From: an uncultured Porphyromonadaceae bacterium
GTDB taxonomy: Bacteria; Bacteroidota; Bacteroidia; Bacteroidales; Muribaculaceae
Reading direction: 5' to 3'
Length of the DNA: 64,000 nt
Assembly (NCBI GenBank): GCA_900545955.1
Contig: URAU01000008.1
Location: 60,992 to 124,991, forward strand
In this document: one piece after another, positions 8,097 through 17,700 of the stretch
How positions within the stretch are numbered: the first letter of the stretch is position 1
How the letters are laid out: every line of letters starts with the position of its first letter
The notes under the pieces: generated by a model
Database searches by the model: none
Told to the model about the DNA's origin: nothing
What the model saw: only the letters and a program-made list of their open reading frames with translations
Program-made: the position numbers and the translations under genes

Positions 8097-9200
8097 ATGA
8101 AACGATATATCATTCTTTGTATGGCTCTTATCGGCCTGTTCGCGCAGGGCGACGCGAGAGTATCGCTCCGCTATTATCCTTACGAACTGCAGCTCAGGCA
8201 TGCATTTAATCTTGCGTCGATGTCGCGTACGACGACTCCTGGCGTGCAGGTGGAAATCTCGATGGATTCCGTCGGCGTGGACGGAGTTCCGCTTATCGGC
8301 TATGGCGAAGCCTCGATGCCTCCCTATCTTGGCGAGTCGGTCGCATCCGTGACCGAATTTCTGAGCCGTGTGGACGCCTCGCGACTTTCCGACCCCTTCG
8401 CCATCGACGCTATCCACGCCTATCTCGATTCGCTCGCACCGGGCAACATGGCGGCAAAAGCGGCGGTAGATATAGCCCTCCACGACCTTACGGGTAAACT
8501 TATGGGGCAACCCTGGCACCGCATCTGGGGAATCGACGAGCGTAACGCTCCCTGCACGAGCTATACTATCTCGAACGACACTCCCGAAGTGCTCGAGCAG
8601 AAAATAGCCGAGTCGGCGCCTTATAAGGTCATAAAAGTGAAGATGGGAGTGCCGGGCGACCGCCAGCTGATCGAGACCATCCGACGCCATACCGACCGCC
8701 CGATTTGCGTCGACGTGAATCAGGGGTGGAAAACTCCCCAAGAGGCGTTGGACAACATCCTCTGGCTTGCTGACAAAGGTGTAATATTCGTGGAGCAGCC
8801 GCTCGACAAGCACGATATGGAGGGGCACGCATGGCTCAAGGAGCGCTCGCCGATTCCGATCGTGGCCGACGAGGCCGTGCAGACTTCGGCCGACGTTCCG
8901 GCGCTCGCCCGCGCCTACGATGGCATCAACATCAAGCTGATGAAGTGTGGCGGCCTGCACGACGCCTACCGCATGGCTGTCCTGGCGAGCGGCCTGGGTA
9001 TGAAAGTGATGATCGGGTGCATGACCGAGACGTCGTGTGCCGTCTCGGCTGCCGCGCAGCTTGCGGGGCTTGCCGACTGGGTTGACCTCGACGGCAATCT
9101 TCTTATCGCCAACGACCTTTTCGACGGCATGAAGATTGTAGACGGCCGAGTGGAGGTTTCTGATCTCCCGGGCATCGGCATTACCCCGAAAAAGAACTAA
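8097..9200 (+). CDS. Dipeptide epimerase (L-Ala-D/L-Glu type), enolase superfamily, apparently exported
   Basis: This 367-residue member of the muconate-lactonizing branch of the enolase superfamily should epimerize the alpha-carbon of dipeptides such as L-Ala-D-Glu from murein peptides. Catalytic and metal residues are visible: Lys180 and Lys182 (IKVKMG), metal ligands Asp206 (CVDVNQ), Glu233 (VEQPL) and Asp258 (VADEAV), Lys280 (NIKLMK), and the Asp330-x-Asp332 (DLDG) motif typical of dipeptide epimerases. The N-terminus (MKRYIILCMALIGLFAQGDA) looks like a cleavable signal peptide, unusual for an enzyme best known from the cytoplasm. The start at 8097 is chosen because a promoter box lies at 8066-8073. 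It converges with the rubrerythrin gene across a 9-nt repeat array. Confidence 0.85.
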   Translation: MKRYIILCMALIGLFAQGDARVSLRYYPYELQLRHAFNLASMSRTTTPGVQVEISMDSVGVDGVPLIGYGEASMPPYLGESVASVTEFLSRVDASRLSDPFAIDAIHAYLDSLAPGNMAAKAAVDIALHDLTGKLMGQPWHRIWGIDERNAPCTSYTISNDTPEVLEQKIAESAPYKVIKVKMGVPGDRQLIETIRRHTDRPICVDVNQGWKTPQEALDNILWLADKGVIFVEQPLDKHDMEGHAWLKERSPIPIVADEAVQTSADVPALARAYDGINIKLMKCGGLHDAYRMAVLASGLGMKVMIGCMTETSCAVSAAAQLAGLADWVDLDGNLLIANDLFDGMKIVDGRVEVSDLPGIGITPKKN

Positions 9201-9207
9201 ATAATTT

Positions 9208-9279
9208 AAGGTCCCTAAGGACTTTAGAGACCTTAGGGACCTTAGAGACTTTAAATGCCTTAGAGACTTTTAATACTTT
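9208..9279. repeat. Array 2: eight degenerate 9-nt repeats
   Basis: Eight contiguous 9-nt units (AAGGTCCCT, AAGGACTTT, AGAGACCTT, AGGGACCTT, AGAGACTTT and similar) begin 8 nt after the epimerase stop. They fill the space between two convergent genes. Phase is exact throughout and the unit matches arrays 1 and 3. Confidence 0.85.
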
Positions 9280-9298
9280 AAAAAGCCTTCGGGATATT

Positions 9299-9883
9299 TC
9301 AATAGTTTTCCTGGCGGCGCTGGAAGTAGGCCTGGGGCTTGCGGCATACGGGGCAGGTCTTCGGCGCGTTCTTTCCGGTTGCGATATATCCGCAGTAGCG
9401 GCATTGCCACTGGGTGTTGGCGTCGGGATCGGAGAAGACTTCGCCTGCTTCCATGCGGGCGAGAAGTTTGAGGTATCGGGCCTCATGGCCCTGCTCCACC
9501 ACGGCGACATTTTCGAAAAGTTTTGCGATTGCGGTGAATCCTTCCTCGCGGGCCACACGTGCGAATTCCACATACATGTCGGCCCATTCCTCATGCTCGC
9601 CGGCGGCTGCTTCGGCAAGATTCCGTGCGGTGTCGCCTACCGGGCCTGCCGGATATGATGCCTGAATCTCAAGCATACCTTCGTCGAGGTAGCTGAAGAA
9701 GTTTTTGGCATGTGCGAATTCCTGTTCGGCAGTCTCCATGAAGATGGCGGCTATCTGTTCGTAACCCTCCTCACGGGCCACTTCGGCGAAAATAGTATAG
9801 CGGCCGCGGGCCTGCGATTCGCCTGCGAAGGATTTCAGAAGATTGACTTCGGTGCGTGTGCCTTTTATGCTTTTCTTGTCCAT
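9299..9883 (-). CDS. rbr: Rubrerythrin
   Basis: This 194-residue non-haem iron protein reduces hydrogen peroxide in anaerobes. The N-terminal two-thirds is a ferritin-like four-helix domain with the di-iron ExxH-type ligands (AGESQARGRYTIFAEVARE, then ETAEQEFAHAKNF, and later EHEEWADMYVEFARVAREEG and VVEQGHEARY). The C-terminus is a rubredoxin-like iron site with two CxxC pairs (CRYCG and CPVCRKP) about 160-185. Length and domain order are canonical. It is a single-gene unit on the minus strand, convergent with the epimerase. No clear TAnnTTTG box was found upstream. Confidence 0.95.
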   Translation of the reverse strand: MDKKSIKGTRTEVNLLKSFAGESQARGRYTIFAEVAREEGYEQIAAIFMETAEQEFAHAKNFFSYLDEGMLEIQASYPAGPVGDTARNLAEAAAGEHEEWADMYVEFARVAREEGFTAIAKLFENVAVVEQGHEARYLKLLARMEAGEVFSDPDANTQWQCRYCGYIATGKNAPKTCPVCRKPQAYFQRRQENY

Positions 9884-10107
9884 AACTGTTGGGTTGTTGT
9901 ATTGTATTTTCCTTTTTTGCTGTCTAATAATAACAGATGGGCACGATAGAAAGTTCTCGGCAGCAATGGTTGTGTGTGGTTAGAGCGTCTACTCTCCGAT
10001 GGCATCAGGTGCGGCTGAATGAGGCCTAAATTCTCATTTTTGAGGTCTGTGAAGCAGATGTGGCATTATTTGAACTGAATTTGACGATTTTTTTTTATTT
10101 TAGCATC

Positions 10108-10115
10108 TAATTTTG
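10108..10115 (+). promoter_or_regulatory. -7 promoter box before the first GH-D-like gene
   Basis: TAATTTTG lies 50 nt before the ATG at 10166 in an AT-rich 282-bp intergenic region. It is the likely start of the glycosidase transcript. Confidence 0.6.
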
Positions 10116-10165
10116 TAACTGCTAAGTACAACTGACACCAATCTAAATACCGAAAAATTTCAGCG

Positions 10166-12193
10166 ATGAAGACAGCAGCTCTTGCTTTTTTTGTTACGAC
10201 CTCTCTGCTTACAGCCATGATTGCCGCGACTCCCCGGGCGGAGGCAGCTCTTAAAACATTTGAATGCGGCCAATGGAGCCTGACGGTTGATACCGCCGAC
10301 GGCAGTGCCACCCTCAGTCTTGACAACCGGCCGGTAGCGGTCGGCGCCGGAGCGGAATGGGGGCTCGACTCCGTGGTTGCCACCATGAAGGGGATGAAGA
10401 ACATCATTGCCAGCTCGCGCCCCTTCGCCGATAAATTCGGCAAGGGAATGAAAGTTGCCGTTGCCGGCCGCGACGGCAAACTTACGGCCACGCGCACTTT
10501 CCGTCTCTATGAAGGGAAGCCTTATGCCATCGCAGATCTCACCGTGGCCGATCCGGCCGGTGTGGAGGCCAACTATATGGCTCCGGTGGCATGCGCATCG
10601 ACCTTCGAGGCATTCAGCCGCCCGGGCAACAGCACGGTGTTCGTGCCATACGACAACGACGCCTGGGTGCGCTACAGCATAACGCCCTTCGGAGAATCCA
10701 TGCCGGTGAGCTACGAGGTATCGGCCATCCTCAACGCCGATACCCGCGAGGCCATCGTGGTCGGGTCGGTGGAGCACGACGTATGGAAAACCGGCGTGCG
10801 CACTGTAGCCAAAGGAGCCACGGCCATCGACTCGCTTTATGCCTTCGGCGGCGTGGCCACCAGCCTGACCCGAGACATCCGTCCCCACGGAGCCGTGAAA
10901 GGAAAAAGCGTGAAATCGCCCGCCATAATGCTCGGGCGTTTCGACGACTGGCGCGACGGCATGGAGACCTATGCCGACCTCTGCGCTATCGAGGCGCCGC
11001 GCATCCAGTCGGCCGGCCCGCGGCCGTTCGGTTGGAACAGCTGGGGCAAACTTCAGACCCGCGTGAACTTCGAGAACGCCAATCAGGTGGGCGAGTTCAT
11101 CGCCGAGAAGCTGGAGCCTGAGTCGTTTGTCAACGCCGACAGCACCGTATACATCGGCCTCGACGCTTTCTGGGATTTCGGACTGACCGAGCAGCAGCGC
11201 ATAGACTTCGCCAAGGCCTGCCACGACCGCGGCCAGAAGGCAGGCATCTATTTCTGCCCGTTTACCGACTGGGGTAAGAATCCCGAGGCAACCGTGGCCG
11301 AGGCTCCCGAATACAAATACAAAGACATCTATCTGCGCCACGGCGACAAGATTCTGGAATTCGACGGTGCCTATGCCATCGATCCCACCCATCCCGCCAC
11401 GCGCGCACGCATCGCCCGCCAGGTACAGCAGTTCATCGACTGGGGCTACGATTTCATGAAAATCGACTTCATGGCCCACGGCGCCTACGAGGCCGACTCC
11501 CACTACGATCCATCGGTGACCACCGGTGTGCAGGCCTACAACAGCGGAATGGCATTCATCGACTCCGTGGCTCAGGGTAAACTCTGGATCAACCTCTCGA
11601 TTGCGCCGCTTTTCCCCGCCAACTATGCTCACAGCCGCCGCATAGGCTGCGACGCATGGGCCGACATCAACAATACCGAATATTCGCTCAACGCGCTGAC
11701 CTACGGATGGTGGCTCGACCATGTATACCACTACAACGACGCCGACCATATCGTGATGGAGGGTGTGACCGACGGAGAGAACCGCGCACGCCTCACCTCC
11801 TCGGCTATCACGGGTCTCTTCCTGCTGGGCGACGACCTTTCGGAGGTGAGCGGCAAGCCGGAGACGCGCGCAAAAGTTCTCCGCACTGCAACCAACCCCG
11901 ACATCAACGCTATAGCCCGCGCATGCAAGTCGTTCCGCCCGGTTGAACCCGGCAAGGGCGACCGCGCTGCCGACATGTTTGTAGGCCGCGACGGCGACAC
12001 GATGTATGTGGCCATCTTCAACTTCTCCGACCGCTCCGAGCGCAAGCACCTGCCGCTCCACCGCCTCGGCCTGAGCGACGGCGCCGATTATCAGGCCGTG
12101 GAGCTGTGGTCGCACGACCCTTCGACACTCCGCGGCGCCATCGACACCGAAGTGCCTGCCAAAGATGTGAAAGTCTACCGCATAGCCCTCTGA
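10166..12193 (+). CDS. Clan GH-D-like alpha-galactosidase (first of two paralogues)
   Basis: This 675-residue secreted glycosidase has a signal peptide (about 1-28) and an N-terminal beta-sandwich region. A (beta/alpha)8 barrel follows, with motifs of the melibiase/GH36-GH27 type: FGWNSWG near 290, IGLDAFWDFG, DPTHPATRAR, and YDFMKIDFMAHG, where Asp434 is the probable nucleophile. A second acidic cluster, CDAWADINNTEYSLNALTYG, is the likely acid/base region. The C-terminus is a short beta domain. It is about two-thirds as similar in layout as in sequence to the next gene, with which it shares TTGVQAYN and DPTHPA, so the two look like an old tandem duplication. Exact specificity cannot be read from sequence; alpha-galactoside or a related alpha-linkage is inferred. 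Confidence 0.75.
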   Translation: MKTAALAFFVTTSLLTAMIAATPRAEAALKTFECGQWSLTVDTADGSATLSLDNRPVAVGAGAEWGLDSVVATMKGMKNIIASSRPFADKFGKGMKVAVAGRDGKLTATRTFRLYEGKPYAIADLTVADPAGVEANYMAPVACASTFEAFSRPGNSTVFVPYDNDAWVRYSITPFGESMPVSYEVSAILNADTREAIVVGSVEHDVWKTGVRTVAKGATAIDSLYAFGGVATSLTRDIRPHGAVKGKSVKSPAIMLGRFDDWRDGMETYADLCAIEAPRIQSAGPRPFGWNSWGKLQTRVNFENANQVGEFIAEKLEPESFVNADSTVYIGLDAFWDFGLTEQQRIDFAKACHDRGQKAGIYFCPFTDWGKNPEATVAEAPEYKYKDIYLRHGDKILEFDGAYAIDPTHPATRARIARQVQQFIDWGYDFMKIDFMAHGAYEADSHYDPSVTTGVQAYNSGMAFIDSVAQGKLWINLSIAPLFPANYAHSRRIGCDAWADINNTEYSLNALTYGWWLDHVYHYNDADHIVMEGVTDGENRARLTSSAITGLFLLGDDLSEVSGKPETRAKVLRTATNPDINAIARACKSFRPVEPGKGDRAADMFVGRDGDTMYVAIFNFSDRSERKHLPLHRLGLSDGADYQAVELWSHDPSTLRGAIDTEVPAKDVKVYRIAL

Positions 12194-12262
12194 GGCATCG
12201 GCCAACGTAGACTGAACATATAAAACCAGACAATAAGATTTAATACTCCATAACCGCAGATT

Positions 12263-14728
12263 ATGATAACCAATAGAATTGCCGCCAGCCTGACAGCCGC
12301 CATCTTCGCCATGGGGATGATCCACGTTTCGGCTACCTCCATCTCCGAAGGGTCCTTGAAACTTGACTACGACAACGGCAAACTCACGCTTTACCACAAC
12401 GGCTTCGCCGCATTCAATGATATATATTCCACTGCCACCTACAACTTCGAGGGTGAAGAGACAAAAAGCATCTCGAGTAAAGACTACGCCCCGATGGTGA
12501 CCGTGACCACCGCGCTGAAGGAGTTCGGCGACCAGAACGAATTCGGCGAGGGCCAGGTGCTGAAATTCGTCCACACCGGCGACGGCATGCAGCTCGTGCG
12601 CACCTATGCCATGTATCCCGGACTTTCCTACGTTATCGCCCAGGCGAGCGTGGTTTCAACCAACGGCAAGACCATCTACTCCAACTGCCTCGTGCCGATG
12701 ACCGTCGGTGAGAACACCGACCTCCCGGAAGCGAACAACAACCGCATCCTGTGGGTGCCCTTTGAAAACGACGGCCATCAGGCATATGGTTGCCAGACCA
12801 TCAGCACCAGCAGAGAGTATACCTCCGTATCCCACGAGGTCGGCTGCACTTTCAACATCGACAGCCGTTTCGGCCTCGTGGCCGGATCGGTCGACCACGA
12901 CAACTGGAAAAACGGCGTTACCGTCACGGGTAACTACGGGCGCCGCATCCTGAAATTCGAATGCCTTTCGGGTCTCTCCAGCGAGCTGACCCACGACCAG
13001 ATTCCCCATGGCAAACTCCACGGCCAGAAGGTCAGCTCGGCACGCTTCATGTTCGGAGCGTTCGACGACTGGCGCGAGGGTCTCTATGCCTTCGCCGACG
13101 CCAATGCTACCGTTGTGCCTCCGATGGAATGGAAAGACGGGAATCCCATCGGCTGGAGCTCCTACGGCTCCCATCAGGCGAAAGTGAACCTTGAGGGCGT
13201 TCACGGCTGCGCCCGTTTCCTCAAGGATGAACTTTTCGACAAGGGATTCCACAACGCCAACGGCCAGACGGCTATCAGCCTCGACGCCTTCGGCGAAGAC
13301 AATATCAGCGCGAGCAACCTCAAGCGTCTGGCCACTCAGTATTTTGCGCCTGAGAACAAATCCTATAACTATGGCGGCCAGAAATACACAGGTACAAATC
13401 AGATTCTCGGCCTTTACGGCGGTCCGTTTGTAATCTGGGACTGGACACTCGACTCGCAGGTATATGGCGCTCCCGAATATACAAACCGTGATATGGCGCT
13501 GAAAGTCAATGGACAAATCCAGCCCGTATGGTATAATAACTCCGGCTGCCATTATATCGCCAGCGATCCGACCCATCCCGCTATGGAAAAGCTTATCAAG
13601 GCTGTATTCAAAAAATATAACGACCTTGGAGCGAAATATGTGAAAATCGACTTCATGAACAGCGGTATCGTGCAGGGCGACAGCTATTACAATCCTGAAA
13701 TCACTACAGGCGTACAGGCCTACAACTATGGTATGAAGATGATTCGTGAGGAGGCAGAGAAATACGGCATGTATGTCGTGCTGGCCATGTCGCCCGCTTT
13801 CCCATACCAGTATACCCAGGGGCGGCGCACGTGCTGCGACCGCTTCAGCGAAATCGGTGAAAGCGAATTCGTGATGAACTCCATTTCCTATGGTTTCTGG
13901 ATGGACCGCCTCTACAAGGTGCTCGATCCCGACCAGCTCGTTTTCTACAAGAACGACAGCGGCCTGAAGGAAACTGAGGGTGAGAACCGTGCCCGCGCCA
14001 CTACAGGCGTAGTAACCGGTGCCTACATCTTCGGCGACAACTACTGCGAGACCGCTCCGAAGGATGATAACGGCAATATAGTTGGCCATCCCGTGGAATC
14101 GAAAGAGCGCGCCCGCCTCATAATGGGCAACGAGCGCGTGAATGAATACGTCCGAACCCATACCGGCGCCTTTACCCCTGTTCCCGGCAACGAATATAAT
14201 TCCCCCTACCGTTCGGAGACTGTTTTCGTGCGCCACGACGACAATGCAACCTATGTAGCCGTGTTCAATTTCAGTTCATCAGCTACCAAGCGCGGCGACC
14301 TGAAATTCACCACCCTCGGCATCCCTGTGGGAAAATACAACAAAATCCAGGAACTCTGGAGCGGCGACCTCGTTTCGATGAACAGCGGCAACAACGGCTT
14401 CTCCTACGAAATCGGTCCGAAAGACGCTCATATCTATAAACTCTACAATACCTCCTCGGGCATCGAGGATCTCGCGGTCGACGGAGGAACGGAAGATGCC
14501 CGACTCAATGTGGCCCTCGACGGCGAAGGCCGCTGTCAGGTTGCTGCGGCCAAAAAGATGACGGAAGTGGCTGTATATGGCTACGACGGCCGTCTGCTCG
14601 GCCAGGCCAGCCGTCCCGACGGCGCCGCAGGCATATCGGTAAGCCTCGCCGGTTCGCCCCGTATCGCTATCGTAAAGGCCGTGATGGCCGACGGAACAAT
14701 CGCTGTAGTCAAGGCCGCGCGCCGTTAA
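12263..14728 (+). CDS. Clan GH-D-like alpha-galactosidase paralogue with T9SS-like tail
   Basis: This 821-residue secreted enzyme is the paralogue of the preceding gene, 69 bp away. It has a signal peptide (about 1-24), an N-terminal beta region, then a barrel with IGWSSYGSHQAK, ISLDAFGEDN, DPTHPAMEKL and YVKIDFMNSG (probable nucleophile Asp463). The acid cluster CDRFSEIGESEFVMNSISYG follows. Compared with its neighbour it is longer, with an insertion near 355-400 after the LDAFGE motif. It also has an extra C-terminal domain from about 735 (VAVYGYDGRLLGQ, then AIVKAVMADGTIAVVKAAR) that resembles a Por-type sorting tail. The paralogue lacks this tail, suggesting that one enzyme is surface-displayed and the other periplasmic. 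Confidence 0.75.
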   Translation: MITNRIAASLTAAIFAMGMIHVSATSISEGSLKLDYDNGKLTLYHNGFAAFNDIYSTATYNFEGEETKSISSKDYAPMVTVTTALKEFGDQNEFGEGQVLKFVHTGDGMQLVRTYAMYPGLSYVIAQASVVSTNGKTIYSNCLVPMTVGENTDLPEANNNRILWVPFENDGHQAYGCQTISTSREYTSVSHEVGCTFNIDSRFGLVAGSVDHDNWKNGVTVTGNYGRRILKFECLSGLSSELTHDQIPHGKLHGQKVSSARFMFGAFDDWREGLYAFADANATVVPPMEWKDGNPIGWSSYGSHQAKVNLEGVHGCARFLKDELFDKGFHNANGQTAISLDAFGEDNISASNLKRLATQYFAPENKSYNYGGQKYTGTNQILGLYGGPFVIWDWTLDSQVYGAPEYTNRDMALKVNGQIQPVWYNNSGCHYIASDPTHPAMEKLIKAVFKKYNDLGAKYVKIDFMNSGIVQGDSYYNPEITTGVQAYNYGMKMIREEAEKYGMYVVLAMSPAFPYQYTQGRRTCCDRFSEIGESEFVMNSISYGFWMDRLYKVLDPDQLVFYKNDSGLKETEGENRARATTGVVTGAYIFGDNYCETAPKDDNGNIVGHPVESKERARLIMGNERVNEYVRTHTGAFTPVPGNEYNSPYRSETVFVRHDDNATYVAVFNFSSSATKRGDLKFTTLGIPVGKYNKIQELWSGDLVSMNSGNNGFSYEIGPKDAHIYKLYNTSSGIEDLAVDGGTEDARLNVALDGEGRCQVAAAKKMTEVAVYGYDGRLLGQASRPDGAAGISVSLAGSPRIAIVKAVMADGTIAVVKAARR

Positions 14729-14781
14729 GGCGCCACGGTCGCGGGCAATGGCGTTCGTAAAATCTCCATTCATCTGAACAT

Positions 14782-17700
14782 ATGCGCCATACGAACATCA
14801 TAAAGATTCTCATTGCGGGAATGCTCGTGCTGACGGCTGGAGTCGCCGTTGCGGCTCCCATGAGATTCTCCATCTCGAAAATAGACAATTCCGACGGTCT
14901 TTCGTCGAACAATGTTAAAGCCATCCACCAGGACCGCTTCGGTTTCATGTGGTTCGGCACCAAGAACGGCCTCAACCGCTACGACGGCTTGAGCGTGCGC
15001 CGTTACAACTGCTACGACCCGGTGGCTAAGCGCGGCAACAACAATATCAGTTCGCTTTACGAACGTAACGATACACTCTGGGTAGGCACCGACCGCGGCG
15101 TCTACATCTACGACATGCGCCGCGAGACTTTCACCCATATGGGTGTGTACTCACGTGAGGGGATTGCCGCCGACGACTGGGTGGACCGTATTTTCGGCGA
15201 TGCCGACGGAAACATCTGGGTGCTCATCCCCAACCAGGGCGTGTTCCGCATTAACGGCAACACCATGGACTACTACAGTGTGACAGACCATAAGGGAGAT
15301 AAGGGGAAACTTCCGCAGTGTATCACCGCAGTGGGTGAAGAGATATTCGTGGGGACCTCCTATCAGGGCCTATATAAGTACGACAAGAGTTCCAACCGCT
15401 TCAAAGTGGCCGGCGCGCCCGAAGTGCGCAGCCAGTTCGGCTCGATGCTCATTTCGGTGCTCGCGCCGATGACCGACCACGACGTACTCGTGGGCGATTC
15501 CAACGGCGTGCTCCTCTGCTACGACATTCATTCGGGCGACGTAAGGCGCATTCAGTTCTCAAATGCCGGGAAGGTATACCTGCGCAAGATATGCCGCCTT
15601 GGCGACGAGCTATGGATCGGTACCCACGATGGTATCTGCATACTCGACCTTAACGACGGAAGCGAGACAATGGTCAATACCGACACCATGGGCGAGAGCA
15701 CTTTCACCGACAATGTAATCTACACCTTTTACCCCGACTGCATCGGCAATATCTGGATCGGTACGCTTTTCGGTGGTGTAAACTTTTTCCAGCGCACCGG
15801 GCTGGTGTTCGAGTATTTCACCAAGGGGAAATCGCAGCGCTCGCTTTCGGGAAATCTGCTGCGCGGCATGGCCTACACGCCCGGGAAGGTGTGGATGGGC
15901 TTTGAGGACGGTGGCCTCGACGTGCTCAATCTTCCGGACTGTACGATAGACCGCAGCATGACCGGGAAAATCCCGTCGAAAAATATCCTGAACCTCTACA
16001 GCGCCGACAACACCGTGATGGCCGGCAGCGTGCGCCACGGCCTCTCGGTATTCGACGCCGACAAGCGCTCGGTGACCAACATTTGCAGCAATCTCCACGG
16101 CTCGGACAACAGCGTCTACGCCATGCTCGACGACTCACAGGGCAACATGTGGATTGGTCTGGAATGGGGCCTGTATATCCGTCCCGCCGGGAGCACGGAG
16201 TTCGCCAACGTGACCGAACTTGGCTACGACTGGATAGCAAACATAATTGAGGCACACGACGGCCGCATCTGGATTGCCACTATGGGCAACGGCGCGTGGA
16301 TGTTCGACCCCGCCAAACGCGCGTTCACCCACTATGCCTTCGACGAGCAGTATACCAACGGCCTGCGCAGCAACTCCGTAAGCTCCATATTCGAAGACTC
16401 GAAGGGGCGCATCTGGCTCACTACAGACCGCGGCGGTCTGAGCCTATTCAACCCCAAGACGCAGAAATTCACCACTTACAGCACCGACGAAGGGCTACCC
16501 GACAACGTGGTGTACAACGTGCTCGAGGATAAGCTCGGTTACCTCTGGTTCGGTACCAATAGCGGGCTGGTGAAAATGGATCCGGCCACGCAGAAACTGA
16601 AGACCTTCTCGTCGCGGCGTGGCACGATGCCGCGTGGATTCAGCTACAACAGTGCTGTTGCCGACGACGAGGGCTACTTCTATTTCGGTGGTCAGGGCGG
16701 CATGGTGCGCTTCGACCCGCTCAAGGATGCAGACACCGACAGCCTCCCGCCGCTCTATCTTACGCGCATGCGCATCGGCAATGAGGAGGTGGCTCCCGGC
16801 GAGGATTCTCCGTTGAAGGAGAATCTGCTGTTTACGCGCACCATCGAGGTGCCCCACTCGGCCGGAACGATAAGCTTCAACGTGGCGCTGCCGTACTACG
16901 CCGACAACCAGACAGTGGCCTACAGCTACCGCCTGCTTCCCAACGACAAGGAGTGGATCTATATAACCAATCCGCGCAATCTCTCGTTCGTGGGTCTGGC
17001 CCCCGGCGACTACGACCTTGAGCTCCGTGCCGAAAACGGCTCGAACCAGTCGGTGAACACATATAAGCTTTCGATTCTCCCCTCGTGGTACGAGTCGTGG
17101 TGGGCCTACCTGATCTACGCGTCGCTTTTCGGAGGCCTGCTCTATACCGGATGGCGCTACTACCGCTACCGCCAGGAGCGCGAAATGATCAAGATGGCCA
17201 ACGAGATGAGCATCCGCAAGGAGAAAGACCTCTATAAGAATAAGATACAGTTCTTCACCGAGATAGCCCACGAAATCCGCACGCCGCTCTCGCTGATAGG
17301 GTCGCCTCTGGAGGCAATTGACGAAATCGGAGTGCCCGACGAGCGCGTAGAACGCTATCTGAAGATTATCCGCCTGAACACCAACCGTCTGCTCGACCTG
17401 ACCACCCATCTGCTCGACATCCAGAAAATCGACGGCAACCAGCCTTCGCTCAATTTCGAGAATGTAGACGTCACGGCGCTCGTGCAGAAGATTCTCAGCC
17501 GCTTCGAGCTGACGATGTCGCTGAAAAACAAGACAGTGACGTCGTCGATTACCGATAAGAGCGTCTTTGCAACAATCGACCCGGAGGCCATCACCAAGAT
17601 AATCAGCAATCTTTTCAACAACGCGCTGAAATATTCCGACTCTGCCATTGAAATCAGTCTTACGGCCGATACCCAGAAGTTCACGCTTGCGGTGGCAAGC

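Noticed and set aside
10160..12574. Very long open frame (about 800 codons) on the minus strand opposite the first GH-D-like gene
   Set aside because: Frames on the antisense strand stay open in GC-rich coding DNA with this codon bias. The product is a low-complexity His/Val/Gly-rich sequence with no family motif, while the plus-strand enzyme is clear. Similar antisense frames opposite susC, the HTCS, GH36, C69 and cysS were rejected for the same reason.
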